NCBI RefSeq assembly: GCF_964340395.1 | Contig: NC_135555.1 | Coordinates: 25,293,725-25,357,724 of the forward strand | Origin: Glandiceps talaboti | Lineage: Eukaryota; Hemichordata; Enteropneusta; Spengelidae | Length of the DNA: 64,000 bases | Reading direction: 5' to 3' | Shown here: one piece after another, positions 26,801 through 35,010 of the stretch | How the letters are laid out: the number at the start of each line of letters is the position of its first letter | How positions within the stretch are numbered: position 1 is the stretch's first letter | Made by a program: the position numbers and the translations under genes | The notes under the pieces: generated by a model | The model's database searches: none | Seen by the model: only the letters and a program-made list of their open reading frames with translations | Told to the model about the DNA's origin: nothing

Positions 26801-29800
26801 ACTGTGTCTCTGACTCCATGTAAGTGTTTCTGTAAGCACTGTGACTCCATGTAAGTGTCTCTGTAAGTACTGTGTCTCTGACTCCATGTAAGTGTCTCTG
26901 TAAGTATTGTGTCTCTGACTCCATGTAAGTGTCTTTGTAAGTACTGTGTCTCTGACTCCATGTAAGTGTCTCTGTAAGCACTGTGACTCCATGTAAGTGT
27001 CTCTGTAAGTATTGTGTCTCTGACTCCATGTAAGTGTCTTTGTAAGTACTGTGACTCCATGTAAGTGTCTCTGTAAACACTGTGACTCCATGTAAGTGTC
27101 TCTGTAAGTACTGTGACTCCATGTAAGTGTCTCTGTAAGCACTGTGACTCCATGTAAGTGTCTCTGTAAGTACTGTGTGTCTGACTCCATGTAAGTATCT
27201 CTGTAAGTACTGTGACTCCATGTAAGTGTCTCTGTAAGTACTGTGTGTCTGACTCCATGTAAGTATCTCTGTAAGTACTGTGTGTCTGACTCCATGTAAG
27301 TGTTTCTGTAAGCACTGTGACTCCATGTAAGTGTCTCTGTAAGTACTGTGTCTCTGACTCCATGTAAGTGTCTCTGTAAGTACTGTGTCTCTGACTCCAT
27401 GTAAGTGTCTCTGTAAGAACTGTGTGTCTGACTCCATGTAAGTGTTTCTGTAAGTACTGTGTGTCTGACTCCATGTAAGTGTTTCTGTAAGAACTGTGTC
27501 TCTGACTCCATGTAAGTGTTTCTGTAAGTACTGTGTCTCTGACTCCATGTAAGTGTTTCTGTAAGTACTGTGTCTCTGACTCCATGTAAGTGTCTGTGTA
27601 AGTACTGTGTCTCTGACTCCATGTAAGTGTCTCTGTAAGTACTGTGTCTCTGACTCCATGTAAGTGTTTCTGTAAGAACTGTGTCTCTGACTCCATGTAA
27701 GTGTCTCTGTAAGTACTGTGACTCCATGTAAGTGTCTGTGTAAGTACTGTGACTCCATGTAAGTGTTTCTGTAAGTACTGTGTGTCTGACTCCATGTAAG
27801 TACATGTATCTCTGTAAGTACTGTGTCTCTGACTCCATGTAAGTGTTTCTGTAAGCACTGTGACTCCATGTAAGTGTCTCTGTAAGTACTGTGTCTCTGA
27901 CTCCATGTAAGTGTTTCTGTAAGCACTGTGACTCCATGTAAGTGTCTCTGTAAGTACTGTGTCTCTGACTCCATGTAAGTGTCTCTGTAAGTATTGTGTC
28001 TCTGACTCCATGTAAGTGTCTTTGTAAGTACTGTGTCTCTGACTCCATGTAAGTGTCTCTGTAAGCACTGTGACTCCATGTAAGTGTCTCTGTAAGTATT
28101 GTGTCTCTGACTCCATGTAAGTGTCTTTGTAAGTACTGTGACTCCATGTAAGTGTCTCTGTAAACACTGTGACTCCATGTAAGTGTCTCTGTAAGTACTG
28201 TGACTCCATGTAAGTGTCTCTGTAAGCACTGTGACTCCATGTAAGTGTCTCTGTAAGTACTGTGTGTCTGACTCCATGTAAGTATCTCTGTAAGTACTGT
28301 GACTCCATGTAAGTGTCTCTGTAAGTACTGTGTGTCTGACTCCATGTAAGTATCTCTGTAAGTACTGTGTGTCTGACTCCATGTAAGTGTTTCTGTAAGC
28401 ACTGTGACTCCATGTAAGTGTCTCTGTAAGTACTGTGTCTCTGACTCCATGTAAGTGTCTCTGTAAGTACTGTGACTCCATGTAAGTGTCTCTGTAAGAA
28501 CTGTGTCTCTGACTCCATGTAAGTGTCTCTGTAAGAACTGTGTCTCTGACTCCATGTAAGTGTCTTTGTAAGAACTGTGACTCCATGTAAGTGTCTCTGT
28601 AAGCACTGTGACTCCATGTAAGTGTCTCTGTAAGTACTGTGTGTCTGACTCCATGTAAGTGTCTCTGTAAGAACTGTGTGTCTGACTCCATGTAAGTGTC
28701 TCTGTAAGAACTGTGTCTCTGACTCCATGTAAGTGTCTCTGTAAGAACTGTGTCTCTGACTCCATGTAAGTGTCTCTGTAAGTACTGTGTCTCTGACTCC
28801 ATGTAAGTGTCTCTGTAAGAACTGTGTGTCTGACTCCATGTAAGTGTCTCTGTAAGTACTGTGTCTCTGACTCCATGTAAGTGTCTCTGTAAGTACTGTG
28901 TCTCTGACTCCATGTAAGTGTCTCTGTAAGTACTGTGTCTCTGACTCCATGTAAGTGTCTCTGTAAGTACTGTGTGTCTGACTCCATGTAAGTATCTCTG
29001 TAAGTACTGTGACTCCATGTAAGTATCTCTGTAAGTACTGTGACTCCATGTAAATGTCTCTGTAAGTACTGTGTCTCATGTAAGTGTCTCTGTAAGAACT
29101 GTGACTCCATGTAAATGTCTTTGTAAGCACTGTGACTCCATGTAAGTGTCTCTGTAAGTACTGTGTGTCTGACTCCATGTAAGTGTCTGTGTAAGTACTG
29201 TGTGTCTGACTCCATGTAAGTGTCTCTGTAAGAACTGTGTGTCTGACTCCATGTAAATGTCTTTGTAAGCACTGTGACTCCATGTAAGTGTCTCTGTAAG
29301 TACTGTGTCTCTGACTCCATGTAAGTGTCTGTGTAAGTACTGTGTGTCTGACTCCATGTAAGTGTCTCTGTAAGAACTGTGTGTCTGACTCCATGTAAGT
29401 GTCTCTGTAAGTACTCTGACTCCATGTAAGTGTCTCTGTAAGTAATGTGTGTCTGACTCCATGTAAGTGTCTTTGTAAGAACTGTGACTCCATGTAAGTG
29501 TCTCTGTAAGTTGTGTCTCTGACTCCATGTAAGTGTCTTTGTAAGTACTCTGACTCCATGTAAGTGTCTTTGTAAGTACTGTGACTCCATGTAAGTGTTT
29601 CTGTAAGCACTGTGACTCCATGTAAGTGTCTGTGTAAGTACTGTGACTCCATGTAAGTGTCTCTGTAAGAACTGTGTGTCTGACTCCATGTAAGTGTCTC
29701 TGTAAGAACTGTGTCTCTGACTCCATGTAAGTGTTTCTGTAAGCACTGTGACTCCATGTAAGTGTCTCTGTAAGTACTGTGTCTCTGACTCCATGTAAGT

Positions 29801-31854
29801 GTTTCTGTAAGCACTGTGACTCCATGTAAATGTCTTTGTAAGTACTGTGACTCCATGTAAGTGTCTCTGTAAGTACTGTGTCTCTGACTCCATGTAAATG
29901 TCTCTGTAAGTACTGTGTCTCTGACTCCATGTAAGTGTCTCTGTAAGTACTGTGACTCCATGTAAGTGTCTTTGTAAGTACTGTGACTCCATGTAAGTGT
30001 CTCTGTAAGAACTGTGACTCCATGTAAGTGTCTCTGTAAGTACTGTGTGTCCGACTCCATGTAAGTGTCTCTGTAAGTACTGTGACTCCATGTAAGTGTC
30101 TCTGTAAGTACTGTGTCTCTGACTCCATGTAAATGTCTCTGTAAGTACTGTGTCTCTGACTCCATGTAAGTGTCTCTGTAAGTACTGTGTGTCTGACTCC
30201 ATGTAAGTGTTTCTGTAAGTACTGTGACTCCATGTAAGTGTCTCTGTAAGAACTGTGACTCCATGTAAGTGTCTCTGTAAGTACTGTGTGTCCGACTCCA
30301 TGTAAGTGTCTCTGTAAGTACTGTGACTCCATGTAAGTGTCTCTGTAAGTACTGTGTGTCCGACTCCATGTAAGTGTTTCTGTAAGTACTGTGACTCCAT
30401 GTAAGTGTCTCTGTAAGCACTGTGACTCCATGTAAGTGTCTCTGTAAGTACTGTGTCTCTGACTCCATGTAAGTATCTCTGTAAGTACTGTGACTCCATG
30501 TAAGTGTCTCTGTAAGTACTGTGTGTCCGACTCCATGTAAGTGTTTCTGTAAGTACTGTGACTCCATGTAAGTGTCTCTGTAAGCACTGTGACTCCATGT
30601 AAGTGTCTCTGTAAGTACTGTGTGTCTGACTCCATGTAAGTACATGTATCTCTGTAAGTACTGTGTCTCTGACTCCATGTAAGTATCTCTGTAAGTACTG
30701 TGACTCCATGTAAGTGTCTCTGTAAGTACTGTGTGTCCGACTCCATGTAAGTGTTTCTGTAAGTACTGTGACTCCATGTAAGTGTCTCTGTAAGCACTGT
30801 GACTCCATGTAAGTGTCTCTGTAAGAACTGTGTCTCTGACTCCATGTAAGTACATGTATCTCTGTAAGTACTGTGTCTCTGACTCCATGTAAGTGTCTTT
30901 GTAAGTACTGTGTCTCTGACTCCATGTAAGTGTCTCTGTAAGTTGTGTCTCTGACTCCATGTAAGTGTCTTTGTAAGTACTGTGACTCCATGTAAGTGTC
31001 TTTGTAAGTACTGTGTCTCTGACTCCATGTAAGTGTCTCTGTAAGTACTGTGTCTCTGACTCCATGTAAGTGTCTCTGTAAGAACTGTGACTCCATGTAA
31101 GTGTCTCTGTAAGTACTGTGTCTCTGACTCCATGTAAGTGTCTCTGTAAGAACTGTGACTCCATGTAAATGTCTCTGTAAGAACTGTGACTCCATGTAAA
31201 TGTCTTTGTAAGTACTGTGACTCCATGTAAGTGTCTCTGTAAGTACTGTGTCTCTGACTCCATGTAAGTGTCTCTGTAAGAACTGTGACTCCATGTAAAT
31301 GTCTCTGTAAGAACTGTGACTCCATGTAAATGTCTTTGTAAGTACTGTGTGTCCATGTAAGTGTCTCTGTAAGTACTGTGTCTCTGACTCCATGTAAGTG
31401 TCTCTGTAAGAACTGTGACTCCATGTAAATGTCTCTGTAAGTACTGTGACTCCATGTAAGTGTCTCTGTAAGTACTGTGACTCCATGTAAGTGTCTCTGT
31501 AAGAACTGTGACTCTGACTCCATGTAAGTGTCTCTGTAAGTACTGTGTCTCTGACTCCATGTAAATGTCTCTGTAAGTACTGTGTCTCTGTATAATTGCC
31601 CTCAGATATACAAATACCCTGACTATGGCAAACTGTCACTTGCACTTCATGTGAAGACAAAGTATTGATGCAATTCAATTTCTTCTCTTAGATTCTAAAT
31701 TTTCCATTTTCTTTTCCTAGATCCGTCGTTCTTCTTAACTGGAGCATTTGTATGGAAAGTAGTGGTAATAACTCTTGTAAGCTGTGTGCCATTATATATT
31801 CTTAAATATCTCAGAAGAAGATTTTCACCACCAAGCTACTCCAAACTTACATAG
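446..31854 (+). CDS. ATP9: ATP9/Neo1-class P4-ATPase (putative phospholipid flippase), 3' part of gene, ten exons
   Basis: Ten exons (446-538, 2279-2362, 3517-3687, 14859-15047, 17958-18102, 19429-19493, 19930-20150, 22475-22583, 23757-24018, 31721-31854) join in a consistent frame into the C-terminal ~490 residues of a type IV P-type ATPase. Visible landmarks are FYMKGAD of the nucleotide-binding domain, [10 protein letters not shown] and [18 protein letters not shown] of the phosphorylation domain, then the C-terminal membrane helices and the end PPSYSKLT. The sequence is close to animal ATP9A/ATP9B from my knowledge of that family. ATP9/Neo1 proteins are Golgi/endosomal and are thought to act without a CDC50 subunit; transport activity here is inferred. 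The 5' exons, with the actuator domain and DKTGT, lie left of the window. I cannot tell whether the gene is pre-duplication ATP9 or an A or B copy. Introns total about 30 kb and are mostly tandem repeat. Confidence 0.95.
496..645 (+). repeat. 42-bp tandem duplication of an ATP9 exon end and splice donor
   Basis: The last 42 bases of the exon ending at 538 are repeated about two and a half more times to ~640 (GGGTAACATAGTACAGTA at 541, 583 and 625). In the intronic copies a TAT codon reads TAG, so including a copy would introduce a stop in the ATP9 frame. Confidence 0.85.
766..2081 (+). repeat. 37-bp minisatellite, about 35 copies
   Basis: The unit is 37 bases with the core CAAATATACATCATTCAAAG; positions after GTATAC vary between ACATGT and CTTGT. 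Two copies (around 1410 and 1638) carry an ACCGGT insertion. Because 37 is 1 modulo 3 and the unit has no plus-strand stop, all three plus frames stay open for hundreds of codons. These are not genes. Confidence 0.95.
2279..2362 (+). CDS. ATP9: ATP9 exon ([17 protein letters not shown])
   Basis: Twenty-eight codons lie between a TTCTTACAG acceptor and a GTAAGC donor, phase 0 at both ends. The peptide starts [19 protein letters not shown] and ends YQDFE, which matches the segment after WLEEE in animal ATP9 proteins. Confidence 0.95.
2510..2828 (+). repeat. Dispersed ~95-bp unit between (GTCT)-like and (TG)n/(TATG)n microsatellites
   Basis: Positions ~2576-2670 (GACAGTAATTGTTATACAAG onward) recur nearly identically at ~43618-43710. 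In both places a GTCT/CTAT-rich tract precedes the unit and a TG then TATG microsatellite follows it. The (TG)n and (TATG)n part here is 2668-2825. This looks like a short mobile element with microsatellite ends. Confidence 0.75.
2829..3373. other. ATP9 intron, no recognised feature
   Basis: Ordinary AT-rich intron sequence. The motif TCTGATTAAAATC with CATCTGACACAAG-like words occurs twice in loosely similar form (2865-2960 and 3240-3355), suggesting old repeat debris. No open frame resembles a protein. Confidence 0.5.
3374..3428. repeat. (CA)n microsatellite
   Basis: A perfect CA dinucleotide run of about 55 bases ends less than 90 bases before an ATP9 exon at 3517. Confidence 0.98.
3517..3687 (+). 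CDS. ATP9: ATP9 exon (N- to P-domain, GVEDRLQ motif)
   Basis: Fifty-seven codons follow a CTTTCAG acceptor, with a GTCAGT donor at 3688. The exon encodes [20 protein letters not shown], then [13 protein letters not shown] and ends LLRNAGIK. The GxEDxLQ stretch is conserved in P4-ATPases. The open frame continues to 3729 through the donor, but homology and the next exon both require the splice at 3687. Upstream lies a (CA)n tract at 3374-3428. Confidence 0.95.
3811..6999 (+). repeat. 67-bp minisatellite, about 47 copies
   Basis: The unit is 67 bases, with cores ACTTATTTCTACCTTTAGTA and ATTGATTACTGCTATCAA. Variation is concentrated at a few sites (GTAAATG or GGAAAAG; CAGTCAG, CAGTCAT or CAGTGAG), and variant types recur in blocks, for example the TTAATTAC/GATCAC alternation at ~5230-5810. 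The array ends in mid-unit directly against the next array. Confidence 0.95.
7000..14644 (+). repeat. 36/37-bp minisatellite, about 180 copies, interrupted by an insertion
   Basis: The unit carries TATATACAATGTCTTATATT and TAGCCTAGGG or TAGGCCTAGG; the extra G gives the 37-base form. The array occupies 7000-12968 and 14026-14644. Higher-order duplications are visible: a block around 8571-9330 recurs 760 bases later, and a block around 10990-11530 recurs 544 bases later. With the 67-bp array it fills almost all of an 11.2-kb ATP9 intron. Confidence 0.96.
12969..14025. mobile_element. 1.06-kb insertion inside the 36-bp array: 66-bp hairpin plus a segment with 23-bp inverted ends
   Basis: The insertion interrupts one repeat unit cleanly (array resumes with AACTATTAG). 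Part one, 12971-13114, is an almost perfect inverted repeat with 66-base arms (12971-13036 and 13049-13114) and a 12-base loop. Part two, 13115-14025, has perfect 23-base terminal inverted repeats (13115-13137 and 14003-14025). Base composition is more GC-rich than the surroundings. No transposase frame is present, so this is probably a non-autonomous DNA transposon or two nested ones. Confidence 0.75.
14742..14848. repeat. (TATT)n / (TTTG)n microsatellite before an ATP9 acceptor
   Basis: TTTATTTA-type repeats pass into TTTG repeats and end about ten bases before the exon at 14859, so they form an extended T-rich stretch by the acceptor. Confidence 0.9.
14859..15047 (+). CDS. ATP9: ATP9 exon (P domain, [10 protein letters not shown])
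   Basis: Sixty-three codons from [20 protein letters not shown] to VIKGDDMD sit between a TTTGTAG acceptor and a GTAAGT donor. TGDK is the hinge motif of the phosphorylation domain. The exon lies at the far end of an 11.2-kb intron that is almost wholly minisatellite. Confidence 0.96.
15048..15480. repeat. ATP9 intron with a degenerate dispersed repeat
   Basis: Text such as TCTGTCCATCCATCCATC, CACTTTATTCTGTGAC and ATGGCTGAATAGCAGCCAT is related to pieces at ~16745-16850 and ~17270-17420 (for example GTGACGCATATGCGTATCAC and GCAGCCATATTTG). It appears to be a family of old interspersed repeats. No protein is recognised. Confidence 0.45.
15495..16675 (+). repeat. 43-bp minisatellite, about 27 copies
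   Basis: The unit is 43 bases, with the core AGTGCCTACATCCATATTAT. Early copies carry AAATATGAAGTGACGCC, later ones AACTATGTAGTGACACC. A block with CCATACAAG and a one-base deletion (ACACATTCAAG) occurs at ~16085-16215 and again 343 bases later, which marks an internal segmental duplication. Confidence 0.93.
16676..17957. other. ATP9 intron, old repeats and homopolymers, no gene
   Basis: Contains a C run (~16839-16849), a G run (~17534-17548) and several loosely similar blocks of 250-300 bases built around TGACCTTTACCTTGACCT-like words and ACAGACACTTTGTAG (17163, 17460). I see no coding sequence. Confidence 0.45.
17958..18102 (+). CDS. ATP9: ATP9 exon (P domain, [10 protein letters not shown])
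   Basis: The exon encodes [20 protein letters not shown] followed by SPTQKADIV and ends in the first base of the glycine that opens GDGGND. The acceptor is AATTCAG and the donor GTGAGT. Its length of 145 leaves phase 1, which the next exon completes. Confidence 0.95.
18243..18452. repeat. (TG)n microsatellite with TCTG/TCCG interruptions
   Basis: About 210 bases of TG repeats with CTGTGT and CCGTGT variants follow the ATP9 exon ending at 18102. Both strands stay open through it, giving spurious Cys-Val or His-Thr frames. Confidence 0.98.
18777..19070 (+). repeat. 29-bp minisatellite, about ten copies
   Basis: The unit is built on AGCATGGTTAACTTTCCTGT followed by CATGGTG, with ATAG/TTAG variation. 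Confidence 0.9.
19429..19493 (+). CDS. ATP9: ATP9 exon (GDGxND magnesium-site motif)
   Basis: This is a 65-base micro-exon. After the split glycine it encodes [20 protein letters not shown] and a final K. GDGxND coordinates magnesium in the P domain of all P-type ATPases. The acceptor is TTGTCTAG and the donor GTGAGG. A 22-bp tandem array starts about 25 bases after the donor. Confidence 0.95.
19518..19797 (+). repeat. 22-bp minisatellite next to an ATP9 exon
   Basis: About a dozen copies of a 22-base unit with CCTAGAATTCTTAGATACTA and ATGGCCTAG variants start ~25 bases after the donor at 19494. Each unit contains an EcoRI site. Confidence 0.9.
19930..20150 (+). CDS. ATP9: ATP9 exon (start of C-terminal membrane domain)
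   Basis: The exon encodes [20 protein letters not shown], then [17 protein letters not shown] and a hydrophobic stretch [20 protein letters not shown], ending LYQGFLTVG. It leads from the P domain into the membrane. The last ~28 bases plus the GTAAGT donor are repeated about eight times downstream. It ends in phase 2, completed by the exon at 22475. Confidence 0.95.
20123..20460 (+). repeat. 39/44-bp tandem duplication of an ATP9 exon end with its GTAAGT donor
   Basis: The exon end TTGTATCAGGGTTTTCTGAC plus TGTAGG and donor GTAAGTGTATAA is repeated about eight times downstream. The last two copies carry a CTTA insertion (44-base form). Every copy except a truncated final one keeps the full donor. 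The first in-frame codon after each donor position is TAA, so downstream donors would end the ATP9 frame. Confidence 0.9.
20527..20862. repeat. (TG)n microsatellite with TCTG/TATC interruptions
   Basis: About 335 bases of TG repeats with regular TCTGTG and TATCTG variants. It is similar in make-up to the array at 18243-18452 in another intron of the same gene. Confidence 0.98.
20918..22322. repeat. 20-22-bp minisatellite, about 65 copies
   Basis: The unit is AATAAACCACCCCATTGGGAT with one-base length variants, so the reading frame drifts and many overlapping spurious ORFs appear on both strands. The array ends in GGGATGGTATACTCTAAGG, which resembles the arm of the hairpin at 12971-13036. Confidence 0.95.
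22475..22583 (+). CDS. ATP9: ATP9 exon ([16 protein letters not shown])
   Basis: One base completes the preceding glycine, then 36 codons read [20 protein letters not shown] and end [23 protein letters not shown] is a signature of ATP9/Neo1. The acceptor is AATTCAG and the donor GTATGT. Confidence 0.95.
22584..23756. repeat. ATP9 intron with a SINE-like tail and a ~140-bp degenerate tandem repeat
   Basis: At ~22845-22922 a segment with AAAGCGCCGCTGAAC, GGCGCTCTATAAATG and a final TTGA run looks like the 3' end of a short interspersed element. From ~22935 to 23480 a degenerate repeat of about 140 bases occurs three to four times, marked by CATTTGCATAATTAATGAAC (near 23104, 23243, 23383). No coding sequence is seen. 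Confidence 0.6.
23757..24018 (+). CDS. ATP9: ATP9 exon (membrane helices)
   Basis: Eighty-seven codons plus one base begin [20 protein letters not shown]. Three hydrophobic helices follow (around [30 protein letters not shown], and [19 protein letters not shown]), separated by RTWHW. The donor is GTGAGT at 24019. The following intron carries the 7.4-kb GTAAGT-rich array. Confidence 0.95.
24175..31590 (+). repeat. 7.4-kb minisatellite with 31/37-bp units, rich in GTAAGT
   Basis: About 215 units of 31 bases, or 37 with an extra TCTCTG or TGTCTG, fill nearly the whole last ATP9 intron. The core is CCATGTAAGTGTCTCTGTAA followed by GTACTGTG. Nearly every unit holds one or two GTAAGT hexamers on the sense strand. 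Blocks are duplicated at higher order: markers at 26709 (TACATGTATC) and 27074 (TAAACAC) recur 1087 bases later. Both unit lengths are 1 modulo 3 and lack minus-strand stops, giving giant antisense frames up to 2467 codons. Confidence 0.96.
31721..31854 (+). CDS. ATP9: ATP9 last coding exon and stop
   Basis: After a TTTTCCTAG acceptor, two bases complete an aspartate, then 44 codons encode [20 protein letters not shown] and [20 protein letters not shown], ending at TAG (31852-31854). The final helix and the PPSYSKL tail match ATP9A/B. Compared with the vertebrate proteins the linker before this helix is short by a few residues. Confidence 0.95.
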
Positions 31855-32274
31855 GGAGCCAGTTGAGGACCACTTAACTTTATTGACATTTAAAGTGTGC
31901 ACATAAAGAAATATAACATGTGGTGACATATAAAAACAGTCATTACAACTCGTAGTGAAACATTTTAAACAAGAATTTGATAGTAGAGGAAATACACTAT
32001 TTGAATGGTATGATGGTTGACTGTGTCAATACAGCTAGTACAATTGAGAATTTATAAACAGAATCAAGAATAAAAGTGACCTGAAATGTTCCATATTTAG
32101 TAGGTGTAAATAATTATAACTTATATGTACATGTAACTGTATTTTAGGTCAATCAGTACTTGTACTTGTCACTTTTTATAAGGAAATACTTTTTTTTCAA
32201 ACTTTGATGTAAATAATTGTGCGGACTTTGTATTTTAGCTACTGCATTGTATGGTGTAAACTAACATGTTATTG
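31855..32274 (+). other. ATP9 3' untranslated region with candidate poly(A) signals
   Basis: No coding potential. An AATAAA at 32069-32074 is the nearest candidate poly(A) signal, about 215 bases after the stop codon. A second AATAAA at 34416-34421 lies beyond the 42-bp array, so a longer 3'UTR running through the array is possible. Transcript ends cannot be decided from sequence alone. Confidence 0.55.
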
Positions 32275-34235
32275 CCCTAGTCATCTCATAGTGAGTTATT
32301 GCCCTCAGATATACACAGGCAGTTATCTCATAGTGAGTTATTGCCCACAGATATACACAGGTAGTCATCTCATAGTGAGTTATTGCCCTCAGATATACAC
32401 AGGCAGTTATCTCATAGTGAGTTATTGCCCTCAGATATACACAGGCAGTCATCTCATAGTGAGTTATTGCCCTCAGATATACACAGGCAGTCATCTCATA
32501 GTGAGTTATTGCCCTCAGATATACACAGGTAGTCATCTCATAGTGAGTTATTGCCCTCAGATATACACAGGTAGTCATCTCATAGTGAGTTATTGCCCTC
32601 AGATATACACAGGCAGTCATCTCATAGTGAGTTATTGCCCTCAGATATACACAGGCAGTCATCTCATAGTGAGTTATTGCCCTCAGATATACAAAGGTAG
32701 TCATCTCATAGTGAGTTATTGCCCTCAGATATACAAAGGTAGTCATCTCATAGTGAGTTATTGCCCTCAGATATACAAAGGTAGTCATCTCATAGTGAGT
32801 TATTGCCCACAGATATACACAGGTAGTCATTTCATGGCGAGTTATTGCCATCAGATATACACAGGCAGTTATCACATAGTGAGTTATTGCCCTCAGGTAT
32901 ACACAGGCAGTCATCTCATGGTGAGTTATTGCCCTCAGATATACAAAGGTAGTCATCTCATAGTGAGTTATTGCCCTCAGATATACAAAGGTAGTCATCT
33001 CATAGTGAGTTATTGCCCACAGATATACACAGGCAGTCATTTCATGGCGAGTTATTGCCATCAGATATACACAGGCAGTTATCACATAGTGAGTTATTGC
33101 CCTCAGGTATACACAGGCAGTCATCTCATGGTGAGTTATTGCCCTCAGATATACAAAGGTAGTCATCTCATTGTGAGTTATTGCCCACAGATATACACAG
33201 GTAGTCATCTCATAGTGAGTTATTGCCCTCAGATATACAAAGGTAGTCATCTCATTGTGAGTTATTGCCCACAGATATACACAGGCAGTTATCACATAGT
33301 GAGTTATTGCCATCAGATATACAAAGGTAGTCATCTCATAGTGAGTTATTGCCCTCAGATATACACAGGCAGTCATCTCATTGTGAGTTATTGCCCACAG
33401 ATATACACAGGCAGTTATCACATAGTGAGTTATTGCCATCAGATATACAAAGGTAGTCATCTCATTGTGAGTTATTGCCCACAGATATACACAGGCAGTT
33501 ATCACATATTGACTTATTGCCATCAGATATACAAAGGTAGTTATCACATAGTGAGTTATTGCCCTCAGATATACAAAGGTAGTTATCACATAGTGAGTTA
33601 TTGCCCTCAGATATACACAGGCAGTCATCTCATAGTGAGTTATTGCCCACAGATATACACAGGCAGTCAGCTCATGGTGAGTTATTGCCCTCAGATATAC
33701 ACAGGCAGTCATCTCATAGTGAGTTATTGCCCTCAGGTATACACAGGCAGTCATCTCATTGTGAGTTATTGCCCTCAGATATACACAGGCAGTTATCACA
33801 TAGTGAGTTATTGCCCTCAGATATACAAAGGTAGTCATCTCATAGTGAGTTATTGCCTACAGATGTACACAGGCAGTCATCTCATAGTGAGTTATTGCCC
33901 TCAGGTATACACAGGCAGTTATCACATAGTGAGTTATTGCCCTCATGTATACACAGGTAGTCATCTCATAGTGAGTTATTGCCCTCAGGTATACACAGGC
34001 AGTTATCACATAGTGAGTTATTGCCCTCAGATATACACAGGCAGTCATCTCATTGTGAGTTATTGCCCTCAGATATACACAGGCAGTCATCTCATAGTGA
34101 ATTATTGCCCTCAGATATACACAGGTAGTCATCACATAGTGAGTTATTGCCCTCAGATATACACATCGGGTAGTCATCTCATAGGGAGTTATTGCCCTCA
34201 GATATACACAGGAAGTCATCTCATAGTGAATTAGT
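32275..34235 (+). repeat. 42-bp minisatellite, about 46 copies, between the two genes
   Basis: The unit is 42 bases with TCATAGTGAGTTATTGCCCT and CAGATATACACAGGCAG. Because 42 is a multiple of three, single frames stay open on both strands: a 14-residue repeat HLIVSYCPQIYTGS on plus and ACVYLRAITHYEMT on minus. A five-unit block with TTTCATGGCGAG occurs at ~32830 and again 210 bases later. No start context, homology or codon-position bias supports translation. Confidence 0.93.
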
Positions 34236-35010
34236 AGTAGAGACAGTAACTTAACATTTGAAAGACAAACGATATGTACTGGTAACTTATTTCGACTTTG
34301 AAATTGATTGTCATTATTTATTGCCTCTACCCGAAGGTCACTGACCTTTGTTCATATTGTTGATAAACCTGTCAAAGTTTTTTTTTACCTAGTGTATTAA
34401 CTCTGCTAGAATCTCAATAAAGCTTTACACATGGCACAAACTATGACTTTGTATAATATTTTGTGGTTATTTCGTACTTTACGCCTTGATCAGCTTATTT
34501 ATGGTTTATGGTATGTTGCAAAGACCATACTTTTGTCTACATGTATGCTGTTGGCAAGTTCAGGATGATAGTCCTTTGTGATCTGTTAATAAGCTGGAAT
34601 GTCCACAAAGCAGTTACTGTGCTAGCTCTTGTCTACTACGAGAACAGATCTAACACCGTGGACAGATTTCAAATGACTTATCCTGAACTCACTCCTGGTC
34701 ACTGATCTGTAATATCTCTATAGATATGACTTGGGTCAAAGGTGACTACTTGGTAATAGCTCTTTATATGGCATGGGTGAAATGTCACCAGTCAATAACA
34801 TGTATAGTGACATGGTCACCAGTCAATAATATCTTAATATGGCATGGGTCAAAGGTCACTAATTAGTAATATCTCTATACATAGCATTTGTTCACTGTGC
34901 TTGATATAGTGTAATTGTGAGAATTGACCAGTTCATAAACATTTCTATGGTTGGTCAGGATCCAAGATCACTAGTATGACATATGAACCATCAAATTGTA
35001 TAATACAATG
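34236..35010. other. Intergenic, candidate distal poly(A) signal, no gene
   Basis: AATAAA occurs at 34416-34421 on the plus strand. Loosely repeated words around GGCATGGGTCAAAGGTCAC occur between ~34725 and 34870. No protein-coding sequence is recognised. Confidence 0.4.

Noticed and set aside
24157-31678. Antisense ORFs of 2467, 2450, 1614 and 815 codons as a giant repeat protein gene
   Set aside because: They overlap each other in all three frames, consist only of the 31/37-bp unit, and exist because unit length is 1 modulo 3 with no stop triplet. No promoter, unique domain or start context is seen.
32219-34234. 671-codon plus-strand ORF and the 525-codon antisense ORF
   Set aside because: A 42-bp repeat read in frame on both strands; no evidence of translation or homology.
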